Positions 1 through 10,583 are shown, counted from the first letter of the stretch. The stretch is DNA of 64,000 bases from Oryzias latipes (GCF_002234675.1 NC_019860.2:10042586-10106585); one strand, 5' to 3'. The notes: generated by a model not told the origin, from the sequence alone. A program made the numbers and translations.

Positions 1-478
1 AGGCTTAGACCTTTCATCCTTAACTTCTTTAAAACTGTCAAACATTCTCTTTGTGGACCAAAAGTACATCCAAGATGCCAGAATTGGGCAGTCTGTGCTA
101 CACATGCCTAACATCTTTATTCAGTCTGTTGGGAAACTCTTCCACAACAACATGAAGTACTGGAACTTACATTAAACTGTAATTATTGTGCATTCATTCA
201 TGTACACTAAACAATGAGTACTTCAATGTGTATTTCCTACCACAAGTCCAAGGGCAGAGTGAGTAATAACGGTTCCCTCACGGCATACATTACTCCTGGT
301 GCTGTACAGAAATGCAGTTTTGAGCCCATACCAAACTAAATAAAAGATAGTTTTTGGAATTTTCTTGTGAAAGATGTATGTGTGTCATAAAGATTTACCA
401 TGGTCTTTCTAACTGTGGGCTAACCAAAAAGTCATGGAGAGCAACAAAGACTAGAACTATGACCACTGGCACTTCTCA

Positions 479-550
479 GCTGTGATCGTATAGTGGTTAG
501 TACTCTGCGTTGTGGCCGCAGCAACCCCGGTTAGAATCCCGGTCACAGCA
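479..550 (+). tRNA. tRNA-His(GTG), array copy 1, T arm damaged
   Basis: The 72-nt cloverleaf has acceptor arms GCTGTGA/TCACAGC, discriminator A, and anticodon GTG in the loop TTGTGGC between CTGCG and CGCAG. The T loop reads TTAGAAT instead of TTCGAAT, and the 3' T stem reads CCCGG instead of CCGGG. The B box and T stem are therefore broken, and this is probably a pseudogene. Confidence 0.8.
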
Positions 551-1061
551 AAAGGTACAGATAAACCAAAAATGCAGTTCTTTGCAGGCTTAGACCTTTC
601 ATCCTTAACTTCTTTAAAACTGTCAAACATTCTCTTTGTGGACCAAAAGTACATCCAAGATGCCAGAATTGGGCAGTCTGTGCTACACATGCCTAACATC
701 TTTGTTCAGTCTGTTGGGAAACTATTCCACAACGGCATGAGGTACTGGAACTTACATTAAACAGTAATTATTGTGCATTCATTCATGTACACTAAACAAT
801 GAGTACTTCAATGTGTATTTCCTACCACAAGTCCAAGGGCAGAGTGAGTAATAACGGTTCCCTCACAGCATACATTACTCCTGGTGCTGTACAGAAATGC
901 AGTTTTGAGCCCTTACCAAACTTAATGAAAGATTGTTTTTGGAATTTTCTTGTGAAATATGTATGTGTCATAAAGATTTTCCATGGTTTTATAAACAGTG
1001 GTCTGACCAAAAAGTCATGGAGAGCAACAAAGACTAGAACTATGACCACTGGCACGACTCA

Positions 1062-1133
1062 GCTGTGATCGTATAGTGGTTAGTACTCTGCGTTGTGGCC
1101 GCAGCAACCCCGGTTCAAATCCGGGTCACAGCA
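1062..1133 (+). tRNA. tRNA-His(GTG), array copy 2
   Basis: All four stems pair. The only difference from the array consensus is TTCAAAT in the T loop; A replaces G57, which is still a purine. Probably folds normally. Confidence 0.88.
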
Positions 1134-1647
1134 AAAGGTACAGATAAACCAACAATGCAGTTCTTTGCAGGCTTAGACCTTTCATCCTTACCTTTTTTAA
1201 AACTGCCAAACACTCTCTTTGTGGAACAAAAGTACATCCAAGATGCCAGAATTGGGCAGTCTGTGCTATAAAGGGCCTAACATCTTTATTCAGTCTGTTG
1301 GGAAACTATTCCACAACGGCTTGAGTTACTGGAACTTACATTAAACAGTAATTATTGTGCATTCATTCATGTACACTAAACAATGAGTACTTCAATGTGT
1401 ATTTCCTACCACAAGTCCAAGGGCAGAGTGAGTAATAACGGTTCCCTCACGGCATACGTTACTCCTGGTGCTGTACAGAAATGCAGTTTTGAGCCCTTAC
1501 CAAACTTAATAAAAGATTGTTTTTGGAATTTTCTTGTGAAAGATGTATGTGTGTCATAAAGATTTACCATGGTTTTTCTAACTGTGGGCTAACCAAAAAG
1601 TCATGGAGAGCAACAAAGACTAGAACTATGACCACTGGCACTTCTCA

Positions 1648-1719
1648 GCTGTGATCGTATAGTGGTTAGTACTCTGCGTTGTGGCCGCAGCAACCCCGGT
1701 TCGAATCCGGGTCACAGCA
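1648..1719 (+). tRNA. tRNA-His(GTG), array copy 3, consensus
   Basis: Full consensus copy: acceptor GCTGTGA/TCACAGC, A box around TAGTGGTTAGTA, anticodon loop TTGTGGC, B box GGTTCGAATCC, discriminator A. No intron and no encoded CCA, as expected for a nuclear gene; the extra 5' G of tRNA-His is added after transcription in eukaryotes. Confidence 0.93.
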
Positions 1720-2232
1720 AAAGGTACAAATAAACCAAAAATGTAGTTCTTTGCAGGCTTAGACCTTTCATCCTTAACTTCATTAATACTGCCAAACACT
1801 GTCTTTGTGCACCAAAAGTACATCAAAGATGCCATAATTGGGCAGTCTGTGCTACACATGCCTAACATCTTTATTCAGTCTGTTGGGAAACTCTTCTACA
1901 ACGGCATTAGGTACTGGAACTTTCATTAAACTGTAATTATTGTGCATTCATTCATGTACACTAAACAATGAGTACTTTAATGTCTATTTCCTACCACAAG
2001 TCCAAGGGCAGAGTGAGTATTAATGGTTCCCTCACAGCATACGTTACTCCTGGTGCTGTACAGAAATGCAGTTTTGAGCCCTTACCAAACTTAATAAAAG
2101 ATTGTTTTTGGAATTTTCTTGTGAAAGATGTATGTGTGCCATAAAGATTTACCATGGTTTTTCTAACAGTGGCCTGACCAAAAAGTCATGGAGAGCAACA
2201 AAGACTAGAACTATGACCACTGGCACTTCTCA

Positions 2233-2304
2233 GCTGTGATCGTATAGTGGTTAGTACTCTGCGTTGTGGCCGCAGCAACCCCGGTTAGAATCCGGGTCAC
2301 AGCA
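2233..2304 (+). tRNA. tRNA-His(GTG), array copy 4, B-box variant
   Basis: Stems are intact. The T loop is TTAGAAT, so the invariant C56 and the B-box core are lost. This variant is shared with the copy at 479, three units away. Confidence 0.8.
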
Positions 2305-2817
2305 AAAGGTACAGATAAACCAAAAATGCAGTTCTTTGCAGGCTTAGACCTTTCATCCTTAACTTCTTTAAAACTGTCAAACATTCTGTTTGTGGACCAA
2401 AAGTACATCCAAGATGCCAGAATTGGGCAGTCTGTGCTACACATCCCTAACATCTTTGTTCAGTCTGTTGGGACACTCTTCTACAACAACATGAAGTACT
2501 GGAACTTACATTAAACAGTAATTATTGTGCATTCATTCATGTACACTGAACAATGAGTACTTCAATGTGTATTTCCTACCACAAGTCCAAGGGCAGAGTG
2601 AGTAATAACGGTTCCCTCACGGCATACATTACTCCTGGTGCTGTACAGAAATGCAGTTTTGAGCCCTTACCAAACTTAATAAAAGATTGTTTTTGGAATT
2701 TTCTTGTGAAAGATGTATGTGTGTCATAAAGATTTACCATGGTTTTTCCAACAGTGGTCTGACCAAAAAGTCATGGAGAGCAACAAAGACTAGAACTATG
2801 ACCACTGGCACTTCTCA

Positions 2818-2889
2818 GCTGTGATCGTATAGTGGTTAGTACTCTGCGTTGTGGCTGCAAATACCCCGGTTCGAATCCGGGTCACAGCA
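2818..2889 (+). tRNA. tRNA-His(GTG), array copy 5, anticodon-stem variant
   Basis: The 3' anticodon stem is TGCAA instead of CGCAG. This gives a G-U pair and a C27-A43 mismatch, and the variable region is changed to ATA. The acceptor, D and T arms are consensus. The same variant occurs at 5160 and, with more changes, at 7503. Confidence 0.82.
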
Positions 2890-3402
2890 AAAGGTACAGA
2901 TAAACCAAAAATGCAGTTCTTTGCAGGCTTAGACCTTTCATCCTTAACTTCTTTAAAACTGTCAAACATTCTCTTTGTGGACCAAAAGTACATCCAAGAT
3001 GCCAGAATTGGGCAGTCTGTGCTACACATGCCTAACATCTTTGTTCAGTCTGTTGGGAAACTCTTCTACAACAACATGAAGTACTGGAACTTACATTAAA
3101 CTGTAATTATTGTGCATTCATTCATGTACACTAAACAATGAGTACTTCAATGTGTATTTCCTACCACAAGTCCAAGGGCAGAGTGAGTAATAACGGTTCC
3201 CTCACGGCATACATTACTCCTGGTGCTGTACAGAAATGCAGTTTTGAGCCCTTACCAAACTTAATAAAAGATTGTTTTTGGAATTTTCTTGTGAAAGATG
3301 TATGTGTGTCATAAAGATTTACCATGGTCTTTCTAACTGTGGGCTAACCAAAAAGTCATGGAGAGCAACAAAGACTAGAACTATGACCACTGGCACGTCT
3401 CA

Positions 3403-3474
3403 GCTGTGATCGTATAGTGGTTAGTACTCTGCGTTGTGGCCGCAGCAACCCCGGTTCGAATCCGGGTCACAGCA
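3403..3474 (+). tRNA. tRNA-His(GTG), array copy 6, consensus
   Basis: Identical to the consensus copy at 1648 across all 72 nt. The first run of four or more T residues downstream on this strand is near 3858, almost 390 nt away. Confidence 0.93.
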
Positions 3475-3511
3475 AAAGGTACAGATAAACCAAAAATGCA
3501 GTTCTTTGCAG

Positions 3512-3832
3512 GCTTAGACCTTTCATCCTTAACTTCTTTAAAACTGTCAAACATTCTCTTTGTGGACCAAAAGTACATCCAAGATGCCAGAATTGGGCAG
3601 TCTGTGCTACACATGCCTAACATCTTTATTCAGTCTGTTGGGAAACTCTTCCACAACAACATGAAGTACTGGAATTTACATTAAACTGTAATTATTGTGG
3701 ATTCATTCATGAACACTAAACAATGAGTACTTCAATGTGTATTTCCTACTACAAGTCCAAGGGCAGAGTGAGTAATAACGGTTCCCTCACAGCATACGTT
3801 ACTCCTGGTGCTGTACAGAAATGCAGTTGTGA
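3512..3832 (+). pseudogene. A2M exon 26-intron 26-exon 27 fragment (representative array unit)
   Basis: This is the clearest unit for comparison with A2M gene 1. 3512-3666 matches exon 26 (36090-36246) and is preceded by a retained TTTGCAG acceptor. 3667-3763 matches intron 26 (shared TTCATTCATG). About 3764-3832 matches exon 27 (GAGTGAGTAATAACGG against GAGTGAGTAATGACGT). The exon 26 part is 155 nt against 157 in the gene, and it begins with a diverged stretch where the parent encodes LTTFVMKSF. The same fragment recurs in every unit, about +109 to +430 from each tRNA start. Keeping the intron shows that it came from genomic DNA and not from a retrotransposed mRNA. Confidence 0.88.
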
Positions 3833-3988
3833 GCCCTTACCAAACTTAATAAAAGACAGTTTTTGGAATTTCTCTTGTGAAAGATGTATGTGTGTCATAA
3901 TGATTTTCCATGGTTTTTCCAACTGTGGTCTAACCAAAAAGTCATGGAGAGCAAAAAAGACAAGAACTATGACCGCTGGCACGACTCA

Positions 3989-4060
3989 GCTGTGATCGTA
4001 TAGTGGTTAGTACTCTGCGTTGTGGCCGCAAAAACCCTGCTTCGTATCCGAGTCACAGCA
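3989..4060 (+). tRNA. tRNA-His(GTG), array copy 7, degenerate
   Basis: The anticodon GTG is kept, but the anticodon stem has the C27-A43 mismatch. The T arm (CCTGC, TTCGTAT, CCGAG) has two mismatches and a G-U pair. Probable pseudogene; it shares its changes with the copy at 5746. Confidence 0.75.
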
Positions 4061-4574
4061 AAAGGTCCAGATAAACCAAAAATGTAGTTCTTTGCAGGCT
4101 TAGACCTTTCATCCTTAACTTCATTAAAACTGCCAAACACTGTCTTTGTGGACCAAAAGTACATCAAAGATGCCATAATTGGGCAGTCTGTGCTACACAA
4201 GCCTAACATCTTTGTTCAGTCTGTTGGGACACTCTTCTACAACAACATGAAGTACTGGAACTTACATTAAACAGTAATTATTGTGGATTCATTCATGTAC
4301 ACTAAACAATGAGTACTTCAATGTGTTTTTCCTACCACAAGTCCAAGAGCAGAGTGAGTAATAACGGTTCCCTCACAGCATACGTTACTCCTGGTGCTGT
4401 ACAGAAATGCAGTTGTGAGCCCTTACCAAACTTAATAAAAGATAGTTTTTGGAATTTTTCTTGTGAAAGATGTATGTGTGTCATAAAGATTTACCATGGT
4501 TTTATAAACAGTGGTCTGACCAAAAAGTCATGGAGAGCAACAAAGACTAAAACTATGACCACTGGCACTTCTCA

Positions 4575-4646
4575 GCTGTGATCGTATAGTGGTTAGTACT
4601 CTGCGTTGTGGCCGCAGCAACCCCGGTTCGAATCCGGGTCACAGCA
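4575..4646 (+). tRNA. tRNA-His(GTG), array copy 8, consensus
   Basis: Consensus in every arm, with intact A and B boxes. Confidence 0.93.
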
Positions 4647-5159
4647 AAAGGTACAGATAAACCAACAATGTAATTATTTGCAGGCTTAGACCTTTCATCC
4701 TTATCTTCTTTAAAACTGTCAAACATTCTGTTTGTGGACCAAAAGTACATCCAAGATGCCAGAATTGGGCAGTCTGTGCTACACATGCCTAACATCTTTA
4801 TTCAGTCTGTTGGGAAACTCTTCTACAACGGCATTAGGTACTGGAACTTTCATTAAACTGTAATTATTGTGCATTCATTCATGTACACTAAACAATGAGT
4901 ACTTCAATGTCTATTTCCTACCACAAGTCCAAGGGCAGAGTGAGTATTAATGGTTCCCTCACAGCATACGTTACTCCTGGTGCTGTACAGAAATGCAGTT
5001 TTGAGCCCTTACCAAACTTAATAAAAGATTGTTTTTGGAATTTTCTTGTGAAAGATGTATGTGTGCCATAAAGATTTACCATGGTTTTTCTAACTGTGGT
5101 CTGACCAAAAAGTCATGGAGAGCAACAAAGACTAGAACTATGACCACTGGCACTTCTCA

Positions 5160-5231
5160 GCTGTGATCGTATAGTGGTTAGTACTCTGCGTTGTGGCTGC
5201 AAATACCCCGGTTCGAATCCGGGTCACAGCA
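5160..5231 (+). tRNA. tRNA-His(GTG), array copy 9, anticodon-stem variant
   Basis: Same TGCAA anticodon-stem variant as the copy at 2818; the acceptor, D and T arms are intact. Confidence 0.82.
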
Positions 5232-5745
5232 AAAGGTACAGATAAACCAAAAATGCAGTTCTTTGCAGGCTTAGACCTTTCATCCTTAACTTCTTTAAAA
5301 CTGTCAAACATTCTCTTTGTGGACCAAAAGTACATCCAAGATGCCAGAATTGGGCAGTCTGTGCTACACATGCCTAACATCTTTATTCAGTCTGTTGGGA
5401 AACTCTTCCACAACAACATGAAGTACTGGAACTTACATTAAACTGTAATTATTGTGGATTCATTCATGAACACTAAACAATGAGTACTTCAATGTGTATT
5501 TCCTACTACAAGTCCAAGGGCAGAGTGAGTAATAACGGTTCCCTCACAGCATACGTTACTCCTGGTGCTGTACAGAAATGCAGTTGTGAGCCCTTACCAA
5601 ACTTAATAAAAGACATTTTTTGGAATTTCTCTTGTGAAAGATGTATGTGTGTCATAATGATTTTCCATGGTTTTTCCAACTGTGGTCTAACCAAAAAGTC
5701 ATGGAGAGCAAAAAAGACAAGAACTATGACCGCTGGCACGACTCA

Positions 5746-5817
5746 GCTGTGATCGTATAGTGGTTAGTACTCTGCGTCGTGGCCGCAAAAACCCTGCTTC
5801 GTATCCGAGTCACAGCA
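5746..5817 (+). tRNA. tRNA-His(GTG), array copy 10, degenerate, U33 lost
   Basis: It has the same broken T arm as 3989. The anticodon loop also reads TCGTGGC, so the universally conserved U33 before the anticodon is C. Probable pseudogene. Confidence 0.72.
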
Positions 5818-6331
5818 AAAGGTCCAGATAAACCAAAAATGTAGTTCTTTGCAGGCTTAGAACTTTCATCCTTAACTTCATTAAAACTGCCAAACACTGT
5901 CTTTGTGGACCAAAAGTACATCAAAGATGCCATAATTGGGCAGTCTGTGCTACACATGCCTAACATCTTTGTTCAGTCTGTTGGGAAACTCTTCTACAAC
6001 AACATGAAGTACTGGAACTTACATTAAACAGTAATTATTGTGCATTCATTCATGTACACTAAACAATGAGTACTTCAATGTGTTTTTCCTACCACAAGTC
6101 CAAGGGCAGAGTGAGTAATAACGGTTCCCTCACAGCATACGTTACTCCTGGTGCTGTACAGAAATGCAGTTGTGAGCCCTTACCAAACTTAATAAAAGAT
6201 AGTTTTTGGAATTTTTCTTGTGAAAGATGTATGTGTGTCATAAAGATTTACCATGGTTTTATAAACAGTGGTCTGACCAAAAAGTCATGGAGAGCAACAA
6301 AGACTAAAACTATGACCACTGGCACTTCTCA

Positions 6332-6403
6332 GCTGTGATCGTATAGTGGTTAGTACTCTGCGTTGTGGCCGCAGCAACCCCGGTTCGAATCCGGGTCACA
6401 GCA
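6332..6403 (+). tRNA. tRNA-His(GTG), array copy 11, consensus
   Basis: Consensus in every arm. The following unit has a T6 run near 6463, about 60 nt downstream, which could act as a Pol III terminator. Most other units lack one. Confidence 0.93.
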
Positions 6404-6917
6404 AAAGGTACAGATAAACCAACAATGTAATTATTTGCAGGCTTAGACCTTTCATCCTTACCTTTTTTAAAACTGCCAAACACACTCTTTGTGGACCAAA
6501 AGTACATCCAAGATGCCAGAATTGGGCAGTCTGTGCTATAAAGGGCCTAACATCTTTATTCAGTCTGTTGGGAAACTATTCCACAACGGCTTGAGGTACT
6601 GGAACTTACATTAAATAGTAATTATTGTGCATTCATTCATGTACACTAAACAATGAGTACTTCAATGTGTATTTCCTACCACAAGTCCAAGGGCAGAGTG
6701 AGTAATAACGGTTCCCTCACGGCATACATTACTCCTGGTGCTGTACAGAAATGCAGTTTTGAGCCCTTACCAAACTTAATAAAAGATTGTTTTTGGAATT
6801 TTCTTGTGAAATATGTATGTGTGTCATAAAGAATTTCCATGGTTTTTCCAACAGTGGTCTGACCAAAAAGTCATGGAGAGCAACAAAGACTAGAACTATG
6901 ACCACTGGCACTTCTCA

Positions 6918-6989
6918 GCTGTGATCGTATAGTGGTTAGTACTCTGCGTTGTGGCCGCAGCAACCCCGGTTCGAATCCGGGTCACAGCA
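6918..6989 (+). tRNA. tRNA-His(GTG), array copy 12, consensus
   Basis: Consensus in every arm, with intact A and B boxes. Confidence 0.93.
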
Positions 6990-7502
6990 AAAGGTACAGA
7001 TAAACCAAAAATGCAGTTCTTTGCAGGCTTAGACCTTTCATCCTTATCTTCATTAAAACTGCCAAACACTGTCTTTGTGGACGAAAAGGGCATCAAAGAT
7101 GCCATAATTGGGCAGTCTGTGCTACACATGCCTAACATCTTTATTCAGTCTGTTGGGAAACTATTCCACAACGGCTTGAGGTACTGGAACTTACATTAAA
7201 CTGTAATAATTGTGCATTCATTCATGTACACTAAACAATGAGTACTTCAATGTGTATTTCCTACCACAAGTCCAAGGGCAGAGTGAGTAATAACGGTTCC
7301 CTCACGGCATACATTACTCCTGGTGCTGTACAGAAATGCAGTTTTGAGCCCTTTCCAAAATTAATAAAAGATTGTTTTTGGAATTTTCTTGTGAAATATG
7401 TATGTGTGTCATAAAGATTTTCCATGGTTTTATAAACAGTGGTCTGACCAAAAAGTCATGGAGAGCAACAAAGACTAAAACTATGACCACTGGCACTTCT
7501 CA

Positions 7503-7574
7503 GCTGTGATCGTATAGTGGTTAGTACTCTGCGTTGTGGCTGCAAATACCCTGGTTCGTATCCGGGTCACAGCA
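7503..7574 (+). tRNA. tRNA-His(GTG), array copy 13, variant
   Basis: It has the TGCAA anticodon-stem variant, a G-U pair in the T stem (CCTGG/CCGGG), and TTCGTAT in the T loop. It may still fold, but it departs from consensus in two arms. Confidence 0.78.
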
Positions 7575-8088
7575 AAAGGTCCAGATAAACCAAAAATGTA
7601 ATTCTTTGCAGGCTTAGACCTTTCATCCTTACCTTTTTTAAAACTGCCAAACACACTCTTTGTGGAACAAAAGTACATCCAAGATGCCAGAATTGGGCAG
7701 TCTGTGCTATAAAGGGCCTAACATCTTTATTCAGTCTGTTGGGAAACTATTCCACAACGGCTTGAGTTACTATAACTTACATTAAACAGTAATTATTGTG
7801 CATTCATTCATGTACACTAAACAATGAGTACTTCAATGTGTATTTCCTACCACAAGTCCAAGGGCAGAGTGAGTAATAACGGTTCCCTCACGGCATACAT
7901 TACTCCTGGTGCTGTACAGAAATGCAGTTTTGAGCCCTTACCAAACTTAATAAAAGATTGTTTTTGGAATTTTCTTGTGAAAGATGTATGTGTGTCATAA
8001 AGATTTACCATGGTTTTTCCAACAGTGGTCTGACCAAAAAGTCATGGAGAGCAACAAAGACTAGAACTATGACCACTGGCACTTCTCA

Positions 8089-8160
8089 GCTGTGATCGTA
8101 TAGTGGTTAGTACTCTGCGTTGTGGCCGCAGCAACCCCGGTTTGAATCCGGGTCACAGCA
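8089..8160 (+). tRNA. tRNA-His(GTG), array copy 14, B-box variant
   Basis: Stems are consensus. The T loop is TTTGAAT, so C56 is T and the B-box core is weakened. Confidence 0.82.
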
Positions 8161-8674
8161 AAAGGTACAGATAAACCAAAAATGCAGTTCTTTGCAGGCT
8201 TAGACCTTTCATCCTTAACTTCTTTAAAACTGTCAAACATTCTCTTTGTGGACCAAAAGTACATCCAAGATGCCAGAATTGGGCAGTCTGTGCTACACAT
8301 GCCTAACATCTTTATTCAGTCTGTTGGGAAACTCTTCCACAACAACATGAAGTACTGGAATTTACATTAAACTGTAATTATTGTGGATTCATTCATGAAC
8401 ACTAAACAATGAGTACTTCAATGTGTATTTCCTACTACAAGTCCAAGGGCAGAGTGAGTAATAACGGTTCCCTCACAGCATACGTTACTCCTGGTGCTGT
8501 ACAGAAATGCAGTTGTGAGCCCTTACCAAACTTAATAAAAGACAGTTTTTGGAATTTCTCTTGTGAAAGATGTATGTGTGTCATAATGATTTTCCATGGT
8601 TTTTCCAACTGTGGTCTAACCAAAAAGTCATGGAGAGCAACAAAGACTAGAACTATGACCGCTGGCACGACTCA

Positions 8675-8746
8675 GCTGTGATCGTATAGTGGTTAGTACT
8701 CTGCGTTGTGGCCGCAGCAACCCCGGATCGAATCCGGGTCACAGCA
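8675..8746 (+). tRNA. tRNA-His(GTG), array copy 15, T54 variant
   Basis: Stems are consensus. The T loop starts ATCGAAT, so T54 is A. This is shared with the next copy at 9259. Confidence 0.82.
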
Positions 8747-9258
8747 AAAGGTCCAGATAAACCAAAAATGTAGTTCTTTGCAGGCTTAGACCTTTCATCC
8801 TTAACTTCATTAAAACTGCCAAACACTGTCTTTGTGCACCAAAAGTACATCAAAGATGCCAGAATTGGGCAGTCTGTGCTACACATGCCTAACATCTTTA
8901 TTCAGTCTGTTGGGAAACTCTTCTACAACGGCATTAGGTACTGGAACTTTCATTAAACTGTAATTATTGTGCATTCATTCATGTACACTAAACAATGAGT
9001 ACTTCAATGTGTATTTCCTACCACAAGTCCAAGGGCAGAGTGAGTAATAACGGTTCCCTCACAGCATACGTTACTCCTGGTGCTGTACAGAAATGCAGTT
9101 GTGAGCCCTTACCAAACTTAATAAAAGATAGTCTTTGGAATTTTTCTTTTGAAAGATGTGTGTGTCATAAAGATTTTCCATGGTTTTTCCAACCGTTTTC
9201 TGACCAAAAAGTCATGGAGAGCAACAAAGACTAGAACTATTACCGCTGGCACTTGTCA

Positions 9259-9330
9259 GCTGTGATCGTATAGTGGGTAGTACTCTGCGTTGTGGCCGCA
9301 GCAACCCCGGATCGAATCCGGGTCACAGCA
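9259..9330 (+). tRNA. tRNA-His(GTG), array copy 16, last in array
   Basis: It shares the T54-to-A change with 8675. The D arm reads TAGTGGGTAG instead of TAGTGGTTAG, which damages the A box. The array stops about 210 bp after this copy. Confidence 0.8.
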
Positions 9331-9541
9331 AAAGGTCCAGATAAACCAAAAATGTAGTTCTTTGCAGGCTTAGACCTTTCATCCTTAACTTCATTAAAAC
9401 TGCCAAACCCTGTCTTTGTGGACCAAAAGTACATCCAAGATGCCAGAATTGGGCAGTCTGTGCTACACATGCCTAACATATTTATTCAGTCTGTTGGGAA
9501 ACTCTTCCACAATGGCATGAAGTACTGGAACTTACATTAAA

Positions 9542-10560
9542 CTTGTCTTTCAGAGAGCACACTGCTGTCAAGCCAGCCGTCAGTCAGATCTGCGGTGTCA
9601 AATGAGCCGCTCCTGAAGTTTCAGTGCTCTCGCATTCTCAGCTTTACGGGAACTTAGCGACCGTGGCTGAAATCCCTTTCCGGTTTTCAAAATAACTTTA
9701 CAACACTGAAAAGCCAAATGAATGATTAAGGGAAAAAATACACACTCTTCTTATATTAATCAAATGAAGAATGATTATGAAAAAGGCTGAGATAGGTTTA
9801 GGTGTGTATGAACATACTCCCAACCATATAGCCCATTCATTTTATTTTAATTGTAAATTTAACTTATTTTTCACATGTGGACATGTTATGATGTAGGATT
9901 TTTGAGAATCAGTGCAAACACTTCATAATGAAATATAGAAGTGTAGACTTGATCTAAATGTCCAAAACTGTTTGGTATTTGTCACAACATACCATCTTAT
10001 GACAAAGATGCCATGTTTGAGACACTGTAGAAAAATACTTTACCATAATCCAGGCCAGTTGCTCCTTTAATTCTCTTCAGGACAATGTTGGCTACTCAGA
10101 AAATCATTTCCAGGCACTTTTACTGTAGAAAATTTGAGTTATTTATGTTTGAAATCCTCAATATTTAACATTTTCACAAGTGCTGAGCGTTTTTTTATTG
10201 ACAAAGATGCTACGTTTGAGACACTGCAGTTTAATATTTTGCCATAATCCAGGCCAACTGTTCCTTTTAGTCTCTTCAGGACTATGTTCGCTACTGAGAC
10301 TGTCATTTCCAGACACTTTTACTCTAGAAAATTGGAGTTATTCATGTTTGAAATCCCAAGTATTTTATTACTCTGTTGGATACACAAACTGACATTTCCG
10401 AAAACAGAGCTGAAGCTTTAACTGTCTCTACCAATCATTCTTGGAGGCTTAATCTTACGTCATCAGTCTGACCAATCAGAAGTGGTTAAAGTTTTCACTT
10501 CATTTAGCTCAAAAAGTCAAATTTCCCCAAACCCATCCTCAAACACGATCTGAAGGATCT
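9542..10560. other. Non-coding sequence; contains a direct repeat
   Basis: No gene seen. About 10001-10170 and 10200-10368 form a diverged direct repeat, about 199 bp apart. Both contain ACAAAGATGC, GTTTGAGACACTG, CATAATCCAGGCCA, TCTCTTCAGGAC and TTTGAAATCC. The segment could be the leader or LTR region of the retroelement remnant that follows, but no TG...CA ends or primer site could be fixed. Confidence 0.5.
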
Positions 10561-10583
10561 GCTGGTGAGTAGCTTGGTGAAAA

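Larger units (their letters stand above)
3475..6459 (+). repeat. Higher-order duplication of about two units, offset 1757 bp
   Basis: About 3475-4702 and 5232-6459 are nearly identical and share private variants. These include the degenerate T arm ending CCGAGTCACAGC (3989 and 5746 tRNAs), the change to GAGCAAAAAAGAC, and AACAATGTAATTATTTGC after the 4575 and 6332 tRNAs. The match stops where one copy has CCTTATCTTC and the other CCTTACCTTT. 8161-8640 belongs to the same subfamily as 3475-3954. Confidence 0.75.
1..9541 (+). repeat. Tandem array of ~585-bp tRNA-His / A2M-exon composite units
   Basis: Sixteen tRNA-His starts lie 583-586 bp apart: 479, 1062, 1648, 2233, 2818, 3403, 3989, 4575, 5160, 5746, 6332, 6918, 7503, 8089, 8675 and 9259. 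Between successive tRNAs every unit carries the same segment. It aligns with A2M gene 1 from the intron 25 acceptor through exon 26, intron 26 and exon 27 (36080-36440). The window opens inside a unit, so the array extends to the left. It ends at 9541, within the intron-26-like part, where the sequence changes abruptly. The exon-26-like stretch keeps the A2M reading frame (FVDQKYIQDA and QSVGKLFHN are readable), but the donor after ATGAAG has changed from GT to TA. The pieces are therefore not splice-competent exons. Unit identity is high, with shared private variants that indicate recent unequal exchange. Confidence 0.93.

Noticed and set aside
457..9479. Many 60-90-codon open frames on both strands of the array
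   Set aside because: They repeat with the unit, overlap the tRNA and pseudo-exon sequence, and the antisense frames match no known protein. They are treated as by-products of a young tandem repeat.
1..9541. The array as a CRISPR-like or viral repeat
   Set aside because: The units are long and nearly identical throughout and contain eukaryotic tRNA genes and A2M introns; there are no variable spacers.
1..9541. The array as a normal run of A2M exons belonging to a third gene
   Set aside because: The donor after the exon-26-like part is destroyed (GT to TA), the frame leads to a stop right after it, and no other A2M exons are present.
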